Shown piece by piece: positions 11,432 to 22,403 of a stretch of 64,000 nt of DNA. The position numbers were made by a program, and so were the translations under genes. Within the stretch, counting starts at the first letter, position 1, and each line of letters starts with the position of its first letter. Source of the stretch: Cristatella mucedo (taxonomy: Eukaryota > Bryozoa > Phylactolaemata > Cristatellidae); assembly GCA_009760855.2 (NCBI GenBank), contig WPIO01000169.1, positions 494,001 through 558,000 on the forward strand, given 5' to 3'. The notes below the pieces were generated by a model that saw nothing but the letters and a program-made list of their open reading frames with translations, had not been told where the DNA came from and did no database searches.

Positions 11432-11612
11432 GCTACGTTATGGCACACTAGGTAAAGCGGTTGCTATCACGACCTCGGTCCCGAGGTCGTGGGTTCGACT
11501 CCTACGGTGGGCGATCCCGTATCGCCACTGCAAGCGGTGGTGATAGCCGTGAAGGCTCTTCTGTCGCTATACAAAAAGAGGCTGTTTAATCAGCTAGAAT
11601 CTATTAATTTAT
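11432..11612 (+). mobile_element. SINE-1, tRNA-derived
   Basis: TGGCACACTAGGTAAAGCGG fits an RNA polymerase III A box and GGTTCGACTCC a B box. The body TATCGCCACTGCAAGCGGTGG and the tail TCGCTATACAAAAAGAGGCTGTTTAATCAGC are common to all SINE-1 copies. It lies just upstream of LINE-A3. A functional tRNA is excluded by the lack of a cloverleaf acceptor stem. Confidence 0.85.
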
Positions 11613-11649
11613 AAGTAAATACATTTTTACAACTTATTATTAAATTATA

Positions 11650-13797
11650 ATAATTAAGTGTTGTGTATATTTACAGCTCCTTACATGATGATCCTTTTGA
11701 TGCTCAAGCCAATGGCTTCTCTCGATTCTTTGTGCAGAAGATAGACAAGATCAGGGAATCCATCCCTGCGATGACAACATCTCCACTAGAATGCAGTTCC
11801 CCGATTCCTGGCTGCACCTTAATGTCTACATTTAAGAACGTCACTAGTGATCTAGTCCTGAAGTCAAATAAGACAACAAGTCCTCTGGAGCCTATTCCCA
11901 CTGTCCTGCATTGATCTGCTGCTGCTATGCATAAATAACATCAATAATATGTCATTAGCCTCAGGTCATGTCCGAGCACCATTCAAATAAGCTGTAGTCA
12001 GGCCACTTCTCAAGAAATTGACAATTGACCAAGGGAACTTAAGCAGCTACCCCCCCAGTCTCCCTTCTACAATTCCTATCAAAGACACAGGGTCGGGTCG
12101 TGGCGGACCAGCTGAACTTATATATCAAAACCTCACGACATGCTAGTAAGTTCCAGTCTGGCTTTACAGCTAACTACTCCACAGAGTCAGCATTACTTCG
12201 GTTTCCAACGACCTACATGGGAATTCAGAGATGGGTAGAGTATCTCTGCTTGTTTAGCTCGATTTCTCAGCAGCTTTCGTTAAAATTGATCACCAAGTTC
12301 TTCTATAGCACCTCTCGTCTCGCCTGGGCATCACTGGCACTATTCTGTCCTTTCTCAGTAGGAGAGTCGAGAGTATTGAGGTGAATAGACAAAGATCATC
12401 CGAGGTATCCATGAATTATGGCTACCTTGGTGAGCAGTAATGGCTCACTGGGTAAGGCTGTTGCTCGTCACAACCTCGCCCCAAAGTCATGGGTTCGAAT
12501 CCTGAGGTGGGCAATCCTTTATCGCCACTGCAAGCGGTGGTGATAGCCGTTAAGGCTCTCGGTCGCTATAAAAAAGAGTGTGTTAAAAAGATGGTACTTT
12601 TTTACAATTTCACCTTATGGCTCAGTGATAGGTCCGGTTGTTTTCACGGTTTACGCTCTCTCTCTCCATCTTGCTAATGTAATTGTCAAGCACAATCTAG
12701 GCTCTCACTTCTATGCCGATGACACTCAGTTGTACCTTTGCTTTGATCCCTCCGAGCTTTCTAGCACCATGAATTCTCTCAGCTTCCTTGCTGCATGTAT
12801 TGATGACATCCCCACATGGATGGCAGCCGATTTTATTAAATTAACTGATGATGAAACTGCCTTACTACTTATGGGCAAAGCCACATGGATTCAGAAATTG
12901 GAAAGGCTGACGCTCAAAATTGGCTCTGCCAGCATATCACTTGTTCAATCGGCTCGAAATATAGGTGTCATTTTCCAAAATGACCTCTCGTTCGACGACT
13001 ACACCAGCTCCACAATTAAGTCTGCCTACTTTCAGATGCATAGTATTGCTAAAATTCGGGCATATTTACATAAGGATACCACGTCTAAGTACGTCCATGC
13101 ATTTGTGACATCACGTATAGACTTCTGTGACTTACTTCCAGCCAGCCTACAGGCAGTGCAATCAGGAACTTACTGCCGGTGCCAAATTCTTTAGCTAGGC
13201 TTATCTGTCGTAGCCTCGCAGTTCCCACATCAAACACCACTTCTCTCCGACCTGCACTGGCTACCAGTCAAGCAACGGATCGACTTCAAGGTTTTGCCTC
13301 TCACTTTTAGGTCCCTTCATTCTTTGGCTCCAGCCTATCTCTCAGATATACTCCCCCACCAGGCCAAGCATCGTACCACCTGATTTTCGCAATCCAAAAG
13401 TCTACAAATACCTCGTACAAACGTCAAATCATTTGGAGACCATGCATTTAGTTCGTATGCTCCTAAAGGCTGAACCTCCATCCCGACCTGCGTCAGAACA
13501 TCCTCTGACCTACCACATTTAAAAATAACTTAAAAACACACCTATTTAGGACAGCATTTAATGAGTTCGGGAGATTCGTCCTTCATGTGCATATGCGTGC
13601 TGACACTGTGCATGCTAGTGCTAACAAAATTTCCATGCTGTCCCTGAGGATGTCGTCGATAACCATGTTAATAATTTGTTTGTTTAACCAGCATGGTTTT
13701 AGTCACCCTTCAAATCGTATTTCCCTTTGCTGCAAATGTAAAGCATCTAGAGAGAGTTTAAGTTCTCCGAGGGTGCCTTATCAAGTGCATTAGTATT
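11650..13797 (+). mobile_element. LINE-A copy A3, longest copy, degenerate and split by SINE-1
   Basis: The only LINE-A piece reaching upstream of the RT: NGFSRFFVQKIDKIRESIPA and SNKTTSPLEPIPTVL (11695-11910) are the linker between endonuclease and RT in CR1/L2 elements. Then come ADQLNLYIKTSRHASKFQSGF, the SINE-1 insertion (12424-12614), [20 protein letters not shown], the C-terminal block with frameshifts, and a 3' UTR ending at (ATT)n near 13797. Many stops and shifts; the PQG part of the GVPQGSVLG motif is lost next to the SINE site. Confidence 0.85.
12424..12614 (+). mobile_element. SINE-1 inserted in LINE-A3, with target duplication
   Basis: SINE-1 with B box GGTTCGAATCC and the TATCGCCACTGCAAGCGGTGG body. 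It is flanked by an 8-bp direct repeat TTATGGCT at 12416-12423 and 12615-12622. Its tail is elongated with GTTAAAAAGATGG... before the second repeat. SINE-1 is therefore younger than LINE-A3. Confidence 0.85.
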
Positions 13798-14064
13798 ATT
13801 ACTACTACAATACCGAAGATTTTTAGCAGTAATTATGAGTATAATTTCGCCAGAAGAACCAAAATATGACGCATCATTAGGATGAAATGGTCCGCACGTG
13901 TCAGCTGCAGTTGGTTACCCCCATAGTAGTAGTCTGTGAGCTCCCAGCGATTACCGAATGTCATCGAGAAGTGCATTGAGCTAAAGCATTGATTCATTTG
14001 GCACCATCCCAGCTGCTAGATTAAATGAAAGTTTACTTATTTGACAGCCTAATTTAAAGGTATG
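13798..14064. other. No recognised gene
   Basis: Unassigned unique sequence between the LINE-A3 tail and a SINE-1 remnant; no open frame of note. Confidence 0.4.
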
Positions 14065-14180
14065 TTGAAGCAGAAGAGCATTAACGGCTATCGCCACTGC
14101 TTGCAGTGAAAAATAAATTATCGTCCATTTCAGGACTCGAACCCCGATAGGGTCGTGATCAGTGAGCACTTTGCTCAGCA
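14065..14180 (-). mobile_element. SINE-1 remnant
   Basis: Minus strand: TTCGAGTCC B-box form and TGCAAGCAGTGG...GATAGCCGTTAA body; the tail is missing. Confidence 0.5.
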
Positions 14181-14269
14181 GCTAATATTCATGGATGCTG
14201 AAAAAAGCCATTCAATTCGTCATTAGTCAACCAGATAATTGCTGGATTACGAAATCAATGCTACCACTA

Positions 14270-14395
14270 ATCAATTGGTCAGGCTTTCTTTGCAGCATCT
14301 GTAATCTGCCGAGAAAGATAAGTAATTCTTGGAAGGTTCTATAAACATCCATTATTATTACTAATATTATTATTATCATAAGTTGAACAGTACCG
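14270..14395 (+). mobile_element. LINE-A 3' end remnant
   Basis: TTTGCAGCATCTGTAATCTGCCGAGAAAGATAAGTAATTC matches the LINE-A end TTTGCAGCAAATGTAAAGCGCCTAGAAAGAGATTAAGTTC, followed by CATCCATTATTATTA. Degenerate. Confidence 0.5.
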
Positions 14396-14488
14396 ACTGG
14401 TCTTTTGCTGGCCCATCGTTGTTCCTTTAAAAGAACCTTGACCTTGACATATCGCTAAGCCAAGGACTCTTTCATTCACTTTCCACAG

Positions 14489-14693
14489 TTACGAATCGGT
14501 AGCACTGGAGGCGACAGCTTGCGAAGCTGTACAAGTTATAGCTCCTCTTACCGCTTGGATTTGCAAAAGTGCTTGTCGCACAACTTGCAATAATTTCGAC
14601 TGCTGGGATGGTGTTGGTTTGAAAGCCACACATTTAGCCGTAAAGAAATACGATAGCTTTCAGTTGCTAGCACAGCGAAAACCTTTGTTAGCA
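14489..14693 (+). CDS. Candidate exon 1 of an unidentified host gene
   Basis: A 205-bp segment, open in one frame from end to end (68 codons, codons starting at 14490). A pyrimidine-rich acceptor TTCATTCACTTTCCACAG precedes it and the consensus donor GTAAGT follows at 14694. No ATG, so it would be internal. The product is hydrophobic and cysteine-bearing: ACEAVQVIAPLTAWICKS, CRTTCNNFDCWDGVG, then HLAVKKYDSFQLLAQRKPLL. It ends in phase 0, and the next exon-like segment (15426) starts in phase 0. I do not recognise the family. It is unrelated to any repeat in the window. Inference only. Confidence 0.35.
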
Positions 14694-14699
14694 GTAAGT

Positions 14700-15425
14700 C
14701 TATAAAGTTTGGGACTGTTTATCTTAAATAATGACAGTGCGTTCAAGCTCAACATAGAAGTATTTTACAATATATCGCTTACTCTAATTTCTGTTATTAC
14801 TTAAACGTCGATGACTAGGCATTTCACAATAACTAGAATATATACTTAATAGAAAACTTAATCGACCAAGTAACCAAATTAAATACTGATATTGGCACCA
14901 AATAAAGACAGCTCAGAGCTTACTGACGTTCAAAAATACGGTCAACCTCACTAGCAGCAGTGCAAGTATCTTAAAGCAAGGCACGGCTTGCCGATTTGGT
15001 CCAGGCTGAACGACAGTAACTAAGTATTGACTAGGAGGCTGAAAATAAATTATTGTATTAAATCTCTCCACTTAGTGCTGAATGGAACCAGTAGGTTCTG
15101 ATTTGAATTCCAAAAGAATATTCGTATGTGACCTGTGAATATTGTGAATATTACTGTGAATGTTTGTATAACCTGATAAAGGAGCTGATGCAGTAGTTTA
15201 AGGGGCTGATTAGCCTTTGGAAAAGTACTCACGTGAGAGCAGTCGGGGCTCCGTTGTTCTGCTCTTTTCTTATACTTCAACTCTCCTGCTGCAGGCCCGG
15301 CCACATCGTCCACCAAGGGTTTAAGGAAAATAAAAAATGCCACATACTTACGGTCACTATAAGAGAAGTTCGCTTTATCTGCTAACTTCAGGCTGTAGAG
15401 CTCAGCTAATCCTTTGGTTTCACAG
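14700..15425. other. Putative intron; no repeat recognised
   Basis: Lies between two exon-like segments. It contains a very strong pyrimidine tract and AG (TTCTGCTCTTTTCTTATACTTCAACTCTCCTGCTGCAG, read in pieces, ending near 15295) followed by eight in-phase codons and GTTTAAGG, a conceivable micro-exon. A 127-codon minus-strand frame at 15050-15433 also covers it. Confidence 0.3.
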
Positions 15426-15639
15426 GGAGGCATTCATTCTCTACCTGCCGAGCAGTTACTTTCCGGCCACCGTCTGTCTCTGTTGCTAGTGAGGCTGATT
15501 GCACGGCAGTCCGAATTGATACTAACGCTCGATGGAGAATTCGCTGAACGTGTCGCTTCAATGTTAGGAATATCAGACGAGCGGGTACTCAGCTCACAGT
15601 TTGCAATGCACGAGTGGGCTCTCAGCTCGCTGCCCTGGC
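15426..15639 (+). CDS. Candidate exon 2 of the same unidentified host gene
   Basis: Acceptor CTTTGGTTTCACAG ends at 15425. The following frame is open to a stop at 15672-15674, and a possible donor GTAGGC sits at 15640. It starts in phase 0, matching the end of the exon at 14693. The product is amphipathic and protein-like: GGIHSLPAEQLLSGHRLSLL, VRLIARQSELILTLDGEFAE, then SMLGISDERVLSSQFAMHEW and LSSLPW. No signal peptide or known motif is seen and no family is recognised. The donor choice is the weakest part. Confidence 0.35.
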
Positions 15640-15724
15640 GTAGGCCCTGGTGGGTTTGTCACGTTATTGCATAATTCGCGGATCTTAGCAACCCCCATTA
15701 ACATACATGGGCACATTCAAACGA

Positions 15725-15960
15725 CTACAGCGAGCGATAATAAGGTATGCACGATCAGATCTAATAAGCAGGTCGATACCTGCTGACCCATCTAATGCCA
15801 CCACCGCCAGTGTGGTGCCAGCCCGAAGCGGTGAGCATTTAGATGTCCGTAGGCACGTAATTTCTCTCAGGCTACGGTCCGAAAACAAGCAGATAAGCTC
15901 CAAACAGGTCTTAGCTGCCTAGGATTCCGCATGCCATGTTTGCAGATGCTTTGGTTTTCG
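15725..15960 (+). repeat. Repeat-F copy 1
   Basis: Aligns in the same orientation to about 29125-29320: GTGAGCATTTAGATGTCCGTAGGCACGTAATTTCT against GTGAGAGTTTAGATGTCAATGGCCATGTAATTTCT, followed by AAACAAGCAGATAAGCTCCAAACAGG against AAATGAGCAGATATGCTTTAAACAGG. Nature unknown. Confidence 0.55.
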
Positions 15961-16059
15961 GAAGAGAATTCGGCAATGGACGAGAAACTTCAGAATGGCT
16001 TGATGCCAGGAGGCTAGGCATCCCACCACTCACTCTTATTACTGCCGTTTATCTATGCC

Positions 16060-16375
16060 TCGAACTAACCATAAATGCATTGAAGACCGTGCCTATCGTG
16101 TGCTCCTAAAGCCTGCACCTCACTACCAACTGACATCAGGATATCCCTTGAGTTGAGAATTGTATCCAAGGAGCAAAACAACGCCCTGCGGTTTCTAAAT
16201 GGTTCTTGCAATCTTCCTGCTGATATGTGGTGAGACTGTGCACGTTGACCAGAATTTAAGGACTGACAGGGCATTGACAGCTAACCAATCGGTCAACTTC
16301 CATTGCAGCATATGTAACTTGTCTAGAAAGAGATTCGGTCATCTGAGGGAACCGACTAAATGTGCTAATACTTTA
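16060..16375 (+). mobile_element. LINE-A fragment A4, degenerate
   Basis: GAAGACCGTGCCTATCGTGTGCTCCTAAAGCCTG matches the LINE-A region coding for GDRAFSSYAPKAWNSLPT. At the end CATTGCAGCATATGTAAC, AGAAAGAGATTCGGTCATCTGAGG match the 3' UTR. No intact frame. Confidence 0.6.
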
Positions 16376-18249
16376 TTGCTATCACTCAACCTTTCTAAAT
16401 CTGTTTGCAAATCGGACTCACTTAACGTGCATAGCAACTGCACCATAGTTATTTGTATTTGGATAAGTTATAGTATCTTAAGTTAGATGATAATAGAATC
16501 TCTCACCATCTTCGTAGGCAAACGAAGAGTGATCCATATGTAGGGTGACCCAACCTTCAAGATGGCATCAGATCACGCCACTGACCTTAGCTCCTAATAT
16601 ATCCCCACCATTCCAAAGCGAATATTCGCTAGATGAGGATATTTAAATGGCCCTTACTAACTAATATACAAATATGGTTAAAATGAATGGTAATGCAGGC
16701 TTGATAAAGTGCCTTTACCAAGCATTTAGTTATTGACTCTATTTCAGCAAAATGTGACCACATGGGTACAAAATAATCTATAGAAAACCACAGAAGTCTA
16801 GATGCCAGTATGGCAATTATTACCACTATTATTTTGATTATTATAGCCCGGAAATCATAACTAGTGAGAAGCTAAACGGTTGCAGACGTTTTAAAGAGAA
16901 GCTAAGGAATGGGTGAACCAGCTCACTAATGGTATGATTGCCTAAGCTGGTCCAAATTTATGCAAAGGGGCACAGCTGAAAGCAGACTTAACCATCAATC
17001 TGAATCAGAAATATAGTTAAATTTCACTATGAGATAGCTCACACTCACTACTCGCAGAGGTTACCTAAAGTATTTTTGTGAGGTTGACCCGGAAAAAAGC
17101 TGCACATCTACAGCTCTAGTAATCGACAGGCCTATTCAGATTTCAATGTAATTTAAGGTAGTAGTGGTGTTATTTAATGGCACGACGTATAAATGCACAC
17201 CGACAACGTCAGGTGGTCAGATAGGGAGGCTGATTGAGGTAAGGGAGTGAGGCATTTTGTAATAATAAACAAGGATCTTGAAGTCATAGCAAAGTTGATT
17301 GGGAGAAATCAGTGCTAGGACAAAAAGGCATCAGGTTGCAACTACACTATTGAACGGCTAAACGGCTTTCGATAAGACGGCTAAAGTAAAATCACTTCAT
17401 TCTATTCACAAAGAAAAAGTTCTAGACTTATCCGAATCCGGTAGGCATTCAAAGAAGTGAGTAGGATTGGACAAGCTTTTCAGAATAGTTAGAAAGGATA
17501 TGCCACAGCCAGCAGCAGCTGACATAGGAATTATGGAAGTTAGTTCAACTTTGGAACCATCTTTTTGATAAGTTTACTTAGGGGCTAATTCAAAAAAGAC
17601 TATGTATCTCATTGGTTTTATCTACCTATCATTGTGTGGCTGGCTTATGAATGCTTATGGGCATTTTGTGTTATTCACTTATCATTCTATTTGTGTGGAT
17701 CGTGGTCGATCGATGAATCTCTCGAATCTCAATTAACGAATAGACCGGATCGATTCACAGCTTTTTGATGTGGACACTAACAGCCCAGCCATGAAAGTAC
17801 AATGCAAACAAGGCAATTGCATGAACAAGTGATGGTATTCTATGAATTAATGTTTTCCGATTCATTACTTAATTGAAATTCAGGAAGGTAATGCATACTA
17901 TTAAAATGTTTATCCGAAATAGGATGTTTTCAAAAGTTTTCAAGTCGTTTATAATTCTACCGACGGAAAACGAACCTTTTTCAACCGTACAACAGCCATT
18001 TCTTGAAGAGCAAGAAGCAGCCGGAGCTGAGTGTGAGGCCTAGTGTGACTCAAAGTAGCGAGGCGAGACGAGATTCGGAGGAAGGATGTTGACAGTGTGA
18101 GAGTACATATGGCAGGCATTCGCTGACATTGGTGACCGTCTTGACAAAAAGGCCGACAGGCATCTGCAAGAGGGATTTCCCCCTAGGGTTTTTGGGGCAT
18201 CTCGTGCAAAACCTATAACAACAATACATCCATTCGAACTAACACGTTG
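16376..18249. other. No recognised gene; two weak signals
   Basis: Mostly AT-rich, stop-dense sequence. A LINE-A scrap may lie at 16585-16650 (CCATTCCAAAGCGAATATTCGC). At 17930-18081 two overlapping short frames look protein-like (ATG at 17927-17930 region giving QQPFLEEQEAAGAECEA and stop; another giving HFLKSKKQPELSVRPSVTQS). Neither has convincing splice sites on both sides. Confidence 0.35.
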
Positions 18250-18300
18250 GTTTGGCGCCCTCAGAGAGCTGAATCTCTCTTTCTAGACACGTTACGGATG
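18250..18300 (-). mobile_element. LINE-A 3' end scrap
   Basis: GGCGCCCTCAGAGAGCTGAATCTCTCTTTCTAG is the LINE-A end in reverse; about 50 bp only. Confidence 0.5.
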
Positions 18301-18654
18301 CCTAATAGAAAGCATTAACAAGTGTTTGGTGGTGTCATCCTCAAGAAGCAGCATTACTGTAAGGAGGCACACGCATGCGAATTAATGCTGTGATAAGGTG
18401 AGTTATAAGCTTCTTTTGAAAAGTCTTCATGTCAGGGTGGGTTGTGAGGTGCATCGCTAGTGAGTCACGATGGATTTAGCCGGCAGCTTTGCCTACTGCT
18501 TTGCACTTTTAGGTAGTTAAGGAGAGAACGATTATATAATAAATATAGAAAGACTGCATTGAACCGTCGGAAAAACCAATCGCTGTCTAAAAACTTTGTA
18601 TTGGCTTTAAAGGAAGAGTGATTGAACAGGTGGTTGTTGACATGCTCAACAGAG
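18301..18654. other. No recognised gene
   Basis: Nothing supported on either strand. Confidence 0.35.
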
Positions 18655-19370
18655 CTTTAGATTTCCTGCAAAGGGAGCATGATTGAATGGTTAGAAGTAG
18701 CCTGCTCAGTAAACAACAAAAATTACTTGATTAGGGGTGACATGCATAGTATCAGCATGCAGGTATGTTACTGGAAGCGTGCACAGTGTCAGCACTCATA
18801 AGTGCATAAAGAACGAAGCACAAGGACTCACTAAATTCTGTCCTGAAATGGTGCGTTTTTAATTTCTTATAAATGTGGTCAGGTCAGGGGATGTCGAAAG
18901 TCGGGAGTAAGTACCAAGCTTTGGAAGCACGTGAAGTAAAATCATAATATCCAGAGGGTTTGAGGTTTGTAAGAGGTATAGTTAAACAGATACATTTCGA
19001 AAAAGCGGGTGGTGCGATGCTTAGAATGGTGGGGCAGTAGACCTGATAGGGAGTCTGGAGCCAAAGAATGAATAGAACTGGAAGTGAGTGACAAAACCTT
19101 GAATTCGATCCGTTGCTTGAATTACGTTGGCAGTGAAGGTCGGCGAGAAGTGGTGTGATGTAGCAACAGCGATGCTTAGGACAGAAAACCTTGGCTGCAG
19201 AGTTTTGAAAAGGCTGGAAGTGCTTGATTGCACAGGCCAGTACACCGGAAAGCAGTGAGTTATAAAAATTAAGAAGGAATATCACAAATGCATCGACTAG
19301 CTTAGATGTGGTATCCATATATAAACAAGCCCAAATTTTAGTATTGTTATGTTGCTGACAGTAGGCAGAC
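18655..19370 (-). mobile_element. LINE-A copy A5, fragment
   Basis: Minus strand: KLVDAFVIFLLNFYNSLLSGVLA, CAIKHFQPFQNSAAKVFCPKH and HITPLLADLHC from the ORF2 C-terminus, with frameshifts, then the 3' UTR block (CATGCATAGTATCAGCATGCAGG on plus). The (ATT)n end is not clear. Confidence 0.8.
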
Positions 19371-20539
19371 CTGACGCTGTCACCTGATTACAGGTTTATC
19401 GTGAGATATATGTTAGACATTCCTTACTTTTGCTTTGGAAGTTGAATTCCTCTGCGATCAGGCAATGCATAATTTCAGGAGGATTAAATTCAAAAGTTGC
19501 AACAGGGCTCACTGCCATTTGCACTTCCAAAAAATGCAGAGTATAGGCATATATTCGGAACAACGCGGCAGGAATTATAGTATCAGTGAATTTTCATGAT
19601 TTTGGTTGAGCATGGCATTGACATTCACCAAAGTTAAGCCAGGAAGTTTTCTGAATCCTGAGATTTTGCTCGCCAAGAAGGTTATTCAGATCACAAATAG
19701 TTAATATGTCAAAGTATGTTACTAGAACACTTCGATCAAGAAAGCACTCTTCCCTACTAAATGTTAAACGATAAAGCTACAATCCATAAGATTAGCCACA
19801 GAAGATATCCAAGAATGATGAGCAACTAAAAATCGATACCAGCCATAAATTATGAAAGCTGTGTGAAGCAGGTTCAAATTTCAGATAGGACCATGCCTCA
19901 AATACAGCACTTGAAAAGGTTCTAGTCCATGCTTATTAGTGAGGGATTTCAGGGATTTATAAGCTCGCAATTCCATAAATAGATTTGTAGGGACAGTGTC
20001 CACTAGTAAATACGTGCCGCCCTAAGCCAAAACATTGCATCAACAAAGATCGCTCACTTTGGGAAATATGTTCATATCTCAAGCTTGGAGACGTCTGTTT
20101 GACAGCGACCGAATTTAGACGCATTAAAAAAGCTAAATTGCTCTAAAAATGTCGTTAGGTACCAAAAGAGACCTTTAACAACCTGACCAGACGTTGACAT
20201 CGTATGACTCCTGCCAGGCTCACAGCCTATAGGTCACCTGAACGTGATATCGTACTACATCAGCTTGGTTGCAGTGTACCATTGGCACGAAGTGCATCCC
20301 AGTTAGTGTTCCTAGGGCCAAAACAGACAGTCTTGTAAATGAACAAAATGCACTCATTAACTGGTAAGTCATTAAAATAACCGAAATATATCACAGAACG
20401 TATGTGATTTAACCAAATTTTGAATATTAGGTTCTCCAATGTTTAGAAGACACCAGATAAGCCTGTAGCTGTTGTAGGTTGGTATTATGAGTCTAAACGC
20501 TCAGGAAGTTAGTTACAAATAAAATATCGGACACTGATT
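19371..20539. other. No recognised gene
   Basis: Stop-rich sequence. The string CTCAAATACAGCAC near 19890 recurs near 39049, which may mark an old low-copy repeat. Otherwise nothing seen. Confidence 0.35.
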
Positions 20540-20800
20540 GACTTTGATGATAGAGGCTTTTTTCCTGCCGTTCTAAACTGTGGAACTCACTTCTATTTTT
20601 TTAAGTCTTGATATATCGTATGCTGCAGCTGACTGTGGCAAGTTCTATCCAGCCGTACTGAGGTACTAAGTCCGTGCTACTCACTACCTCGAAGGCCGTC
20701 CTGATTCAATTAAGCATCTCGTTTTCTCTTGGTTGAGTGAGGTGAAGTGTTTTGGCTACCTAATGAGTACTTGAAGGCTTTAGAGAGCTAAAAGAAATCT
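20540..20800 (+). mobile_element. LINE-B fragment B2, degenerate
   Basis: GTGGAACTCACTTCTATTTTTT, GCAGCTGACTGTGGCAAGTTC, CCGTGCTACTCACTACCTCGAAGG and TTTGGCTACCTAATG follow the order of the LINE-B ORF2 end and 3' UTR (RLWNSLP, AADYGSSF, CYFYATHYL, VGYRM). Confidence 0.6.
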
Positions 20801-20937
20801 TTCTGAGTAAGATTTGCGTAGCATTTTTTGCATTGTGAACTTGCGGACAGGATACATTACAGTACGACATTATGCCTGCAAGTATTTGGTAAGCCTAGCT
20901 TATGAAAAAGATATAAAATGATAGTAATAATGAATTT

Positions 20938-21340
20938 GATATAGGGCCTTCAGAGGGCTCAATCTCTTACGAGGGAAATTTAAATTTGCTGCAATGGAAG
21001 CATAGTCAAATGGCTAGTTGTATCATGCTCAATAAACAATAAGGATAACATGATTAGCGATGACATGCATACGGTTGGCATGCAGGCTTGGTTAGTCGCA
21101 TCATACTCAGTGTCAGCACGCATAAGCACATATAGGACGAACCATAGGGACGCCATAAATGCTGCAATAAAAAGACGCGTTTTTAGTTTTTATTTAAATC
21201 GGGAAAGTCAGGAGATGTCACGCAAGTAAAGTTTTATTCTTTGGTAGCATACGAACTAAAGGTACGGTCTCCAAAGGATTTGAAATGTTTCCTAGGTATG
21301 GATAAAAAGCTAGATTCCGGAATGCATGTGGCACGAATAG
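20938..21340 (-). mobile_element. LINE-A copy A6, 3' end
   Basis: Starts with GGGCCTTCAGAGGGCTCAATCTC and runs through CATGCATACGGTTGGCATGCAGG, GTGTCAGCACGCATAAGCACAT and CGGTCTCCAAAGGATTTG, all LINE-A 3' UTR and C-terminal landmarks in reverse. Short and degenerate. Confidence 0.75.
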
Positions 21341-21929
21341 TAGACATAGGAAGCTCTGCCTAACATTGAGTCGAAGTGATTGCCGAATTTGTTACTGGTG
21401 ATGAAATATCTTAGCTTCAGAATGTTGTGAAGAGATAGCGATTCAACATCTAAACAATTTAACATATAGTTAAGGGATCGACTACATAAATACTTGAGCT
21501 CAGTGTGCCCATTTTACACATTCACGTGTCATTGGCTGATAACTTGCTTAGAACTGCACTGATTAAACCTAGGGATATAAAAAACGGTTTTGGAACGTAG
21601 TCGTCGTCCACTGCTTCAAATCGAAGTGCGACATCTTAAAAGTACCATTGCATGGGCGTTATCCTAGTCAGCTCTTTACATAAGCTTATTGAAAGTGCCT
21701 TGTTTTCATGAGATAGTTATTTCAAAACTATGACTGGAACAAGCTAGAGAGATTAACGAATTATGAGTATAGCTTAGTTAGCACAACACCTACTATTCCA
21801 TTGAATTGGATAATCAAAGGATGGGTTCAACTATTTTCTGGCATCAAGAATTAAGCAGCCAGAGACATTAGGCAGCTACCAATCGAGCTCAAAGTAAAAC
21901 CAAGTAAATTGAGTGATTCAGGGTTAGAA
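21341..21929. other. No recognised gene
   Basis: Continues from LINE-A6 without clear LINE landmarks. No supported feature. Confidence 0.35.
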
Positions 21930-21964
21930 CTACCTACCTGGATGAAGAAGTGAGAGCACATTAC

Positions 21965-22015
21965 CTCTAAGCTCCCTGACCTCCCTGACCTCCCTGACCT
22001 TACTGACCTTACTGA
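21965..22015. repeat. Short CCTGACCTC/CCTGACCTTA tandem array
   Basis: About five units of 9-10 bp (CTCCCTGAC then CTTACTGAC). It keeps frames open on both strands. Confidence 0.7.
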
Positions 22016-22270
22016 TATCGTGCATGTCGACTCGTTCGTTGTCCATGTTACGTCTATCGCCGCCCTGCTTCCAAATGCGACCGCAGCCGTTTTTTGTCAA
22101 AGCCAATCGCAACTTAGGCTTTTGTGTAGCCGAGTAATTCCATTCAGCTGTGCTCGGGTTTGTTAATCGTTGCGATGATCGCATTTGGCCATTAACAAAC
22201 AAAGACTGGCAGGAGAGACATAGCTGCAAAGAAGTGGACAGTGAGTGATGCCTACCGTCAGGGCTAGCAG

Positions 22271-22397
22271 TGTGGACGTCAGTGCACGCAAGCTGCCGTG
22301 CTCAGCCCGACTGCCAGTTTACGGCATTTCAATTGGCTCCACATGGATATGCTTGAAAACTCGAATGCCAAAAAATGGCAAGCTTGCAGCGTAACTT
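22271..22397 (+). CDS. Candidate exon, unidentified
   Basis: After GGGCTAGCAG a frame stays open for 42 codons to a consensus donor GTAAGT at 22398. The product contains CGRQCTQAAVLSPTASLR, HFNWLHMDMLENSNAKK and WQACSVT. The W-x-x-CSVT ending recalls a thrombospondin type 1 start, but there is no second half to confirm it, and the acceptor has a poor pyrimidine tract. Treat as coding potential only. Confidence 0.2.
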
Positions 22398-22403
22398 GTA
22401 AGT

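Noticed and set aside
15050-15433. A 127-codon minus-strand frame
   Set aside because: It overlaps the acceptor tract of the plus-strand exon candidate, and its C-terminal part is low-complexity and hydrophobic without a motif. I could not support it, though it is not excluded.
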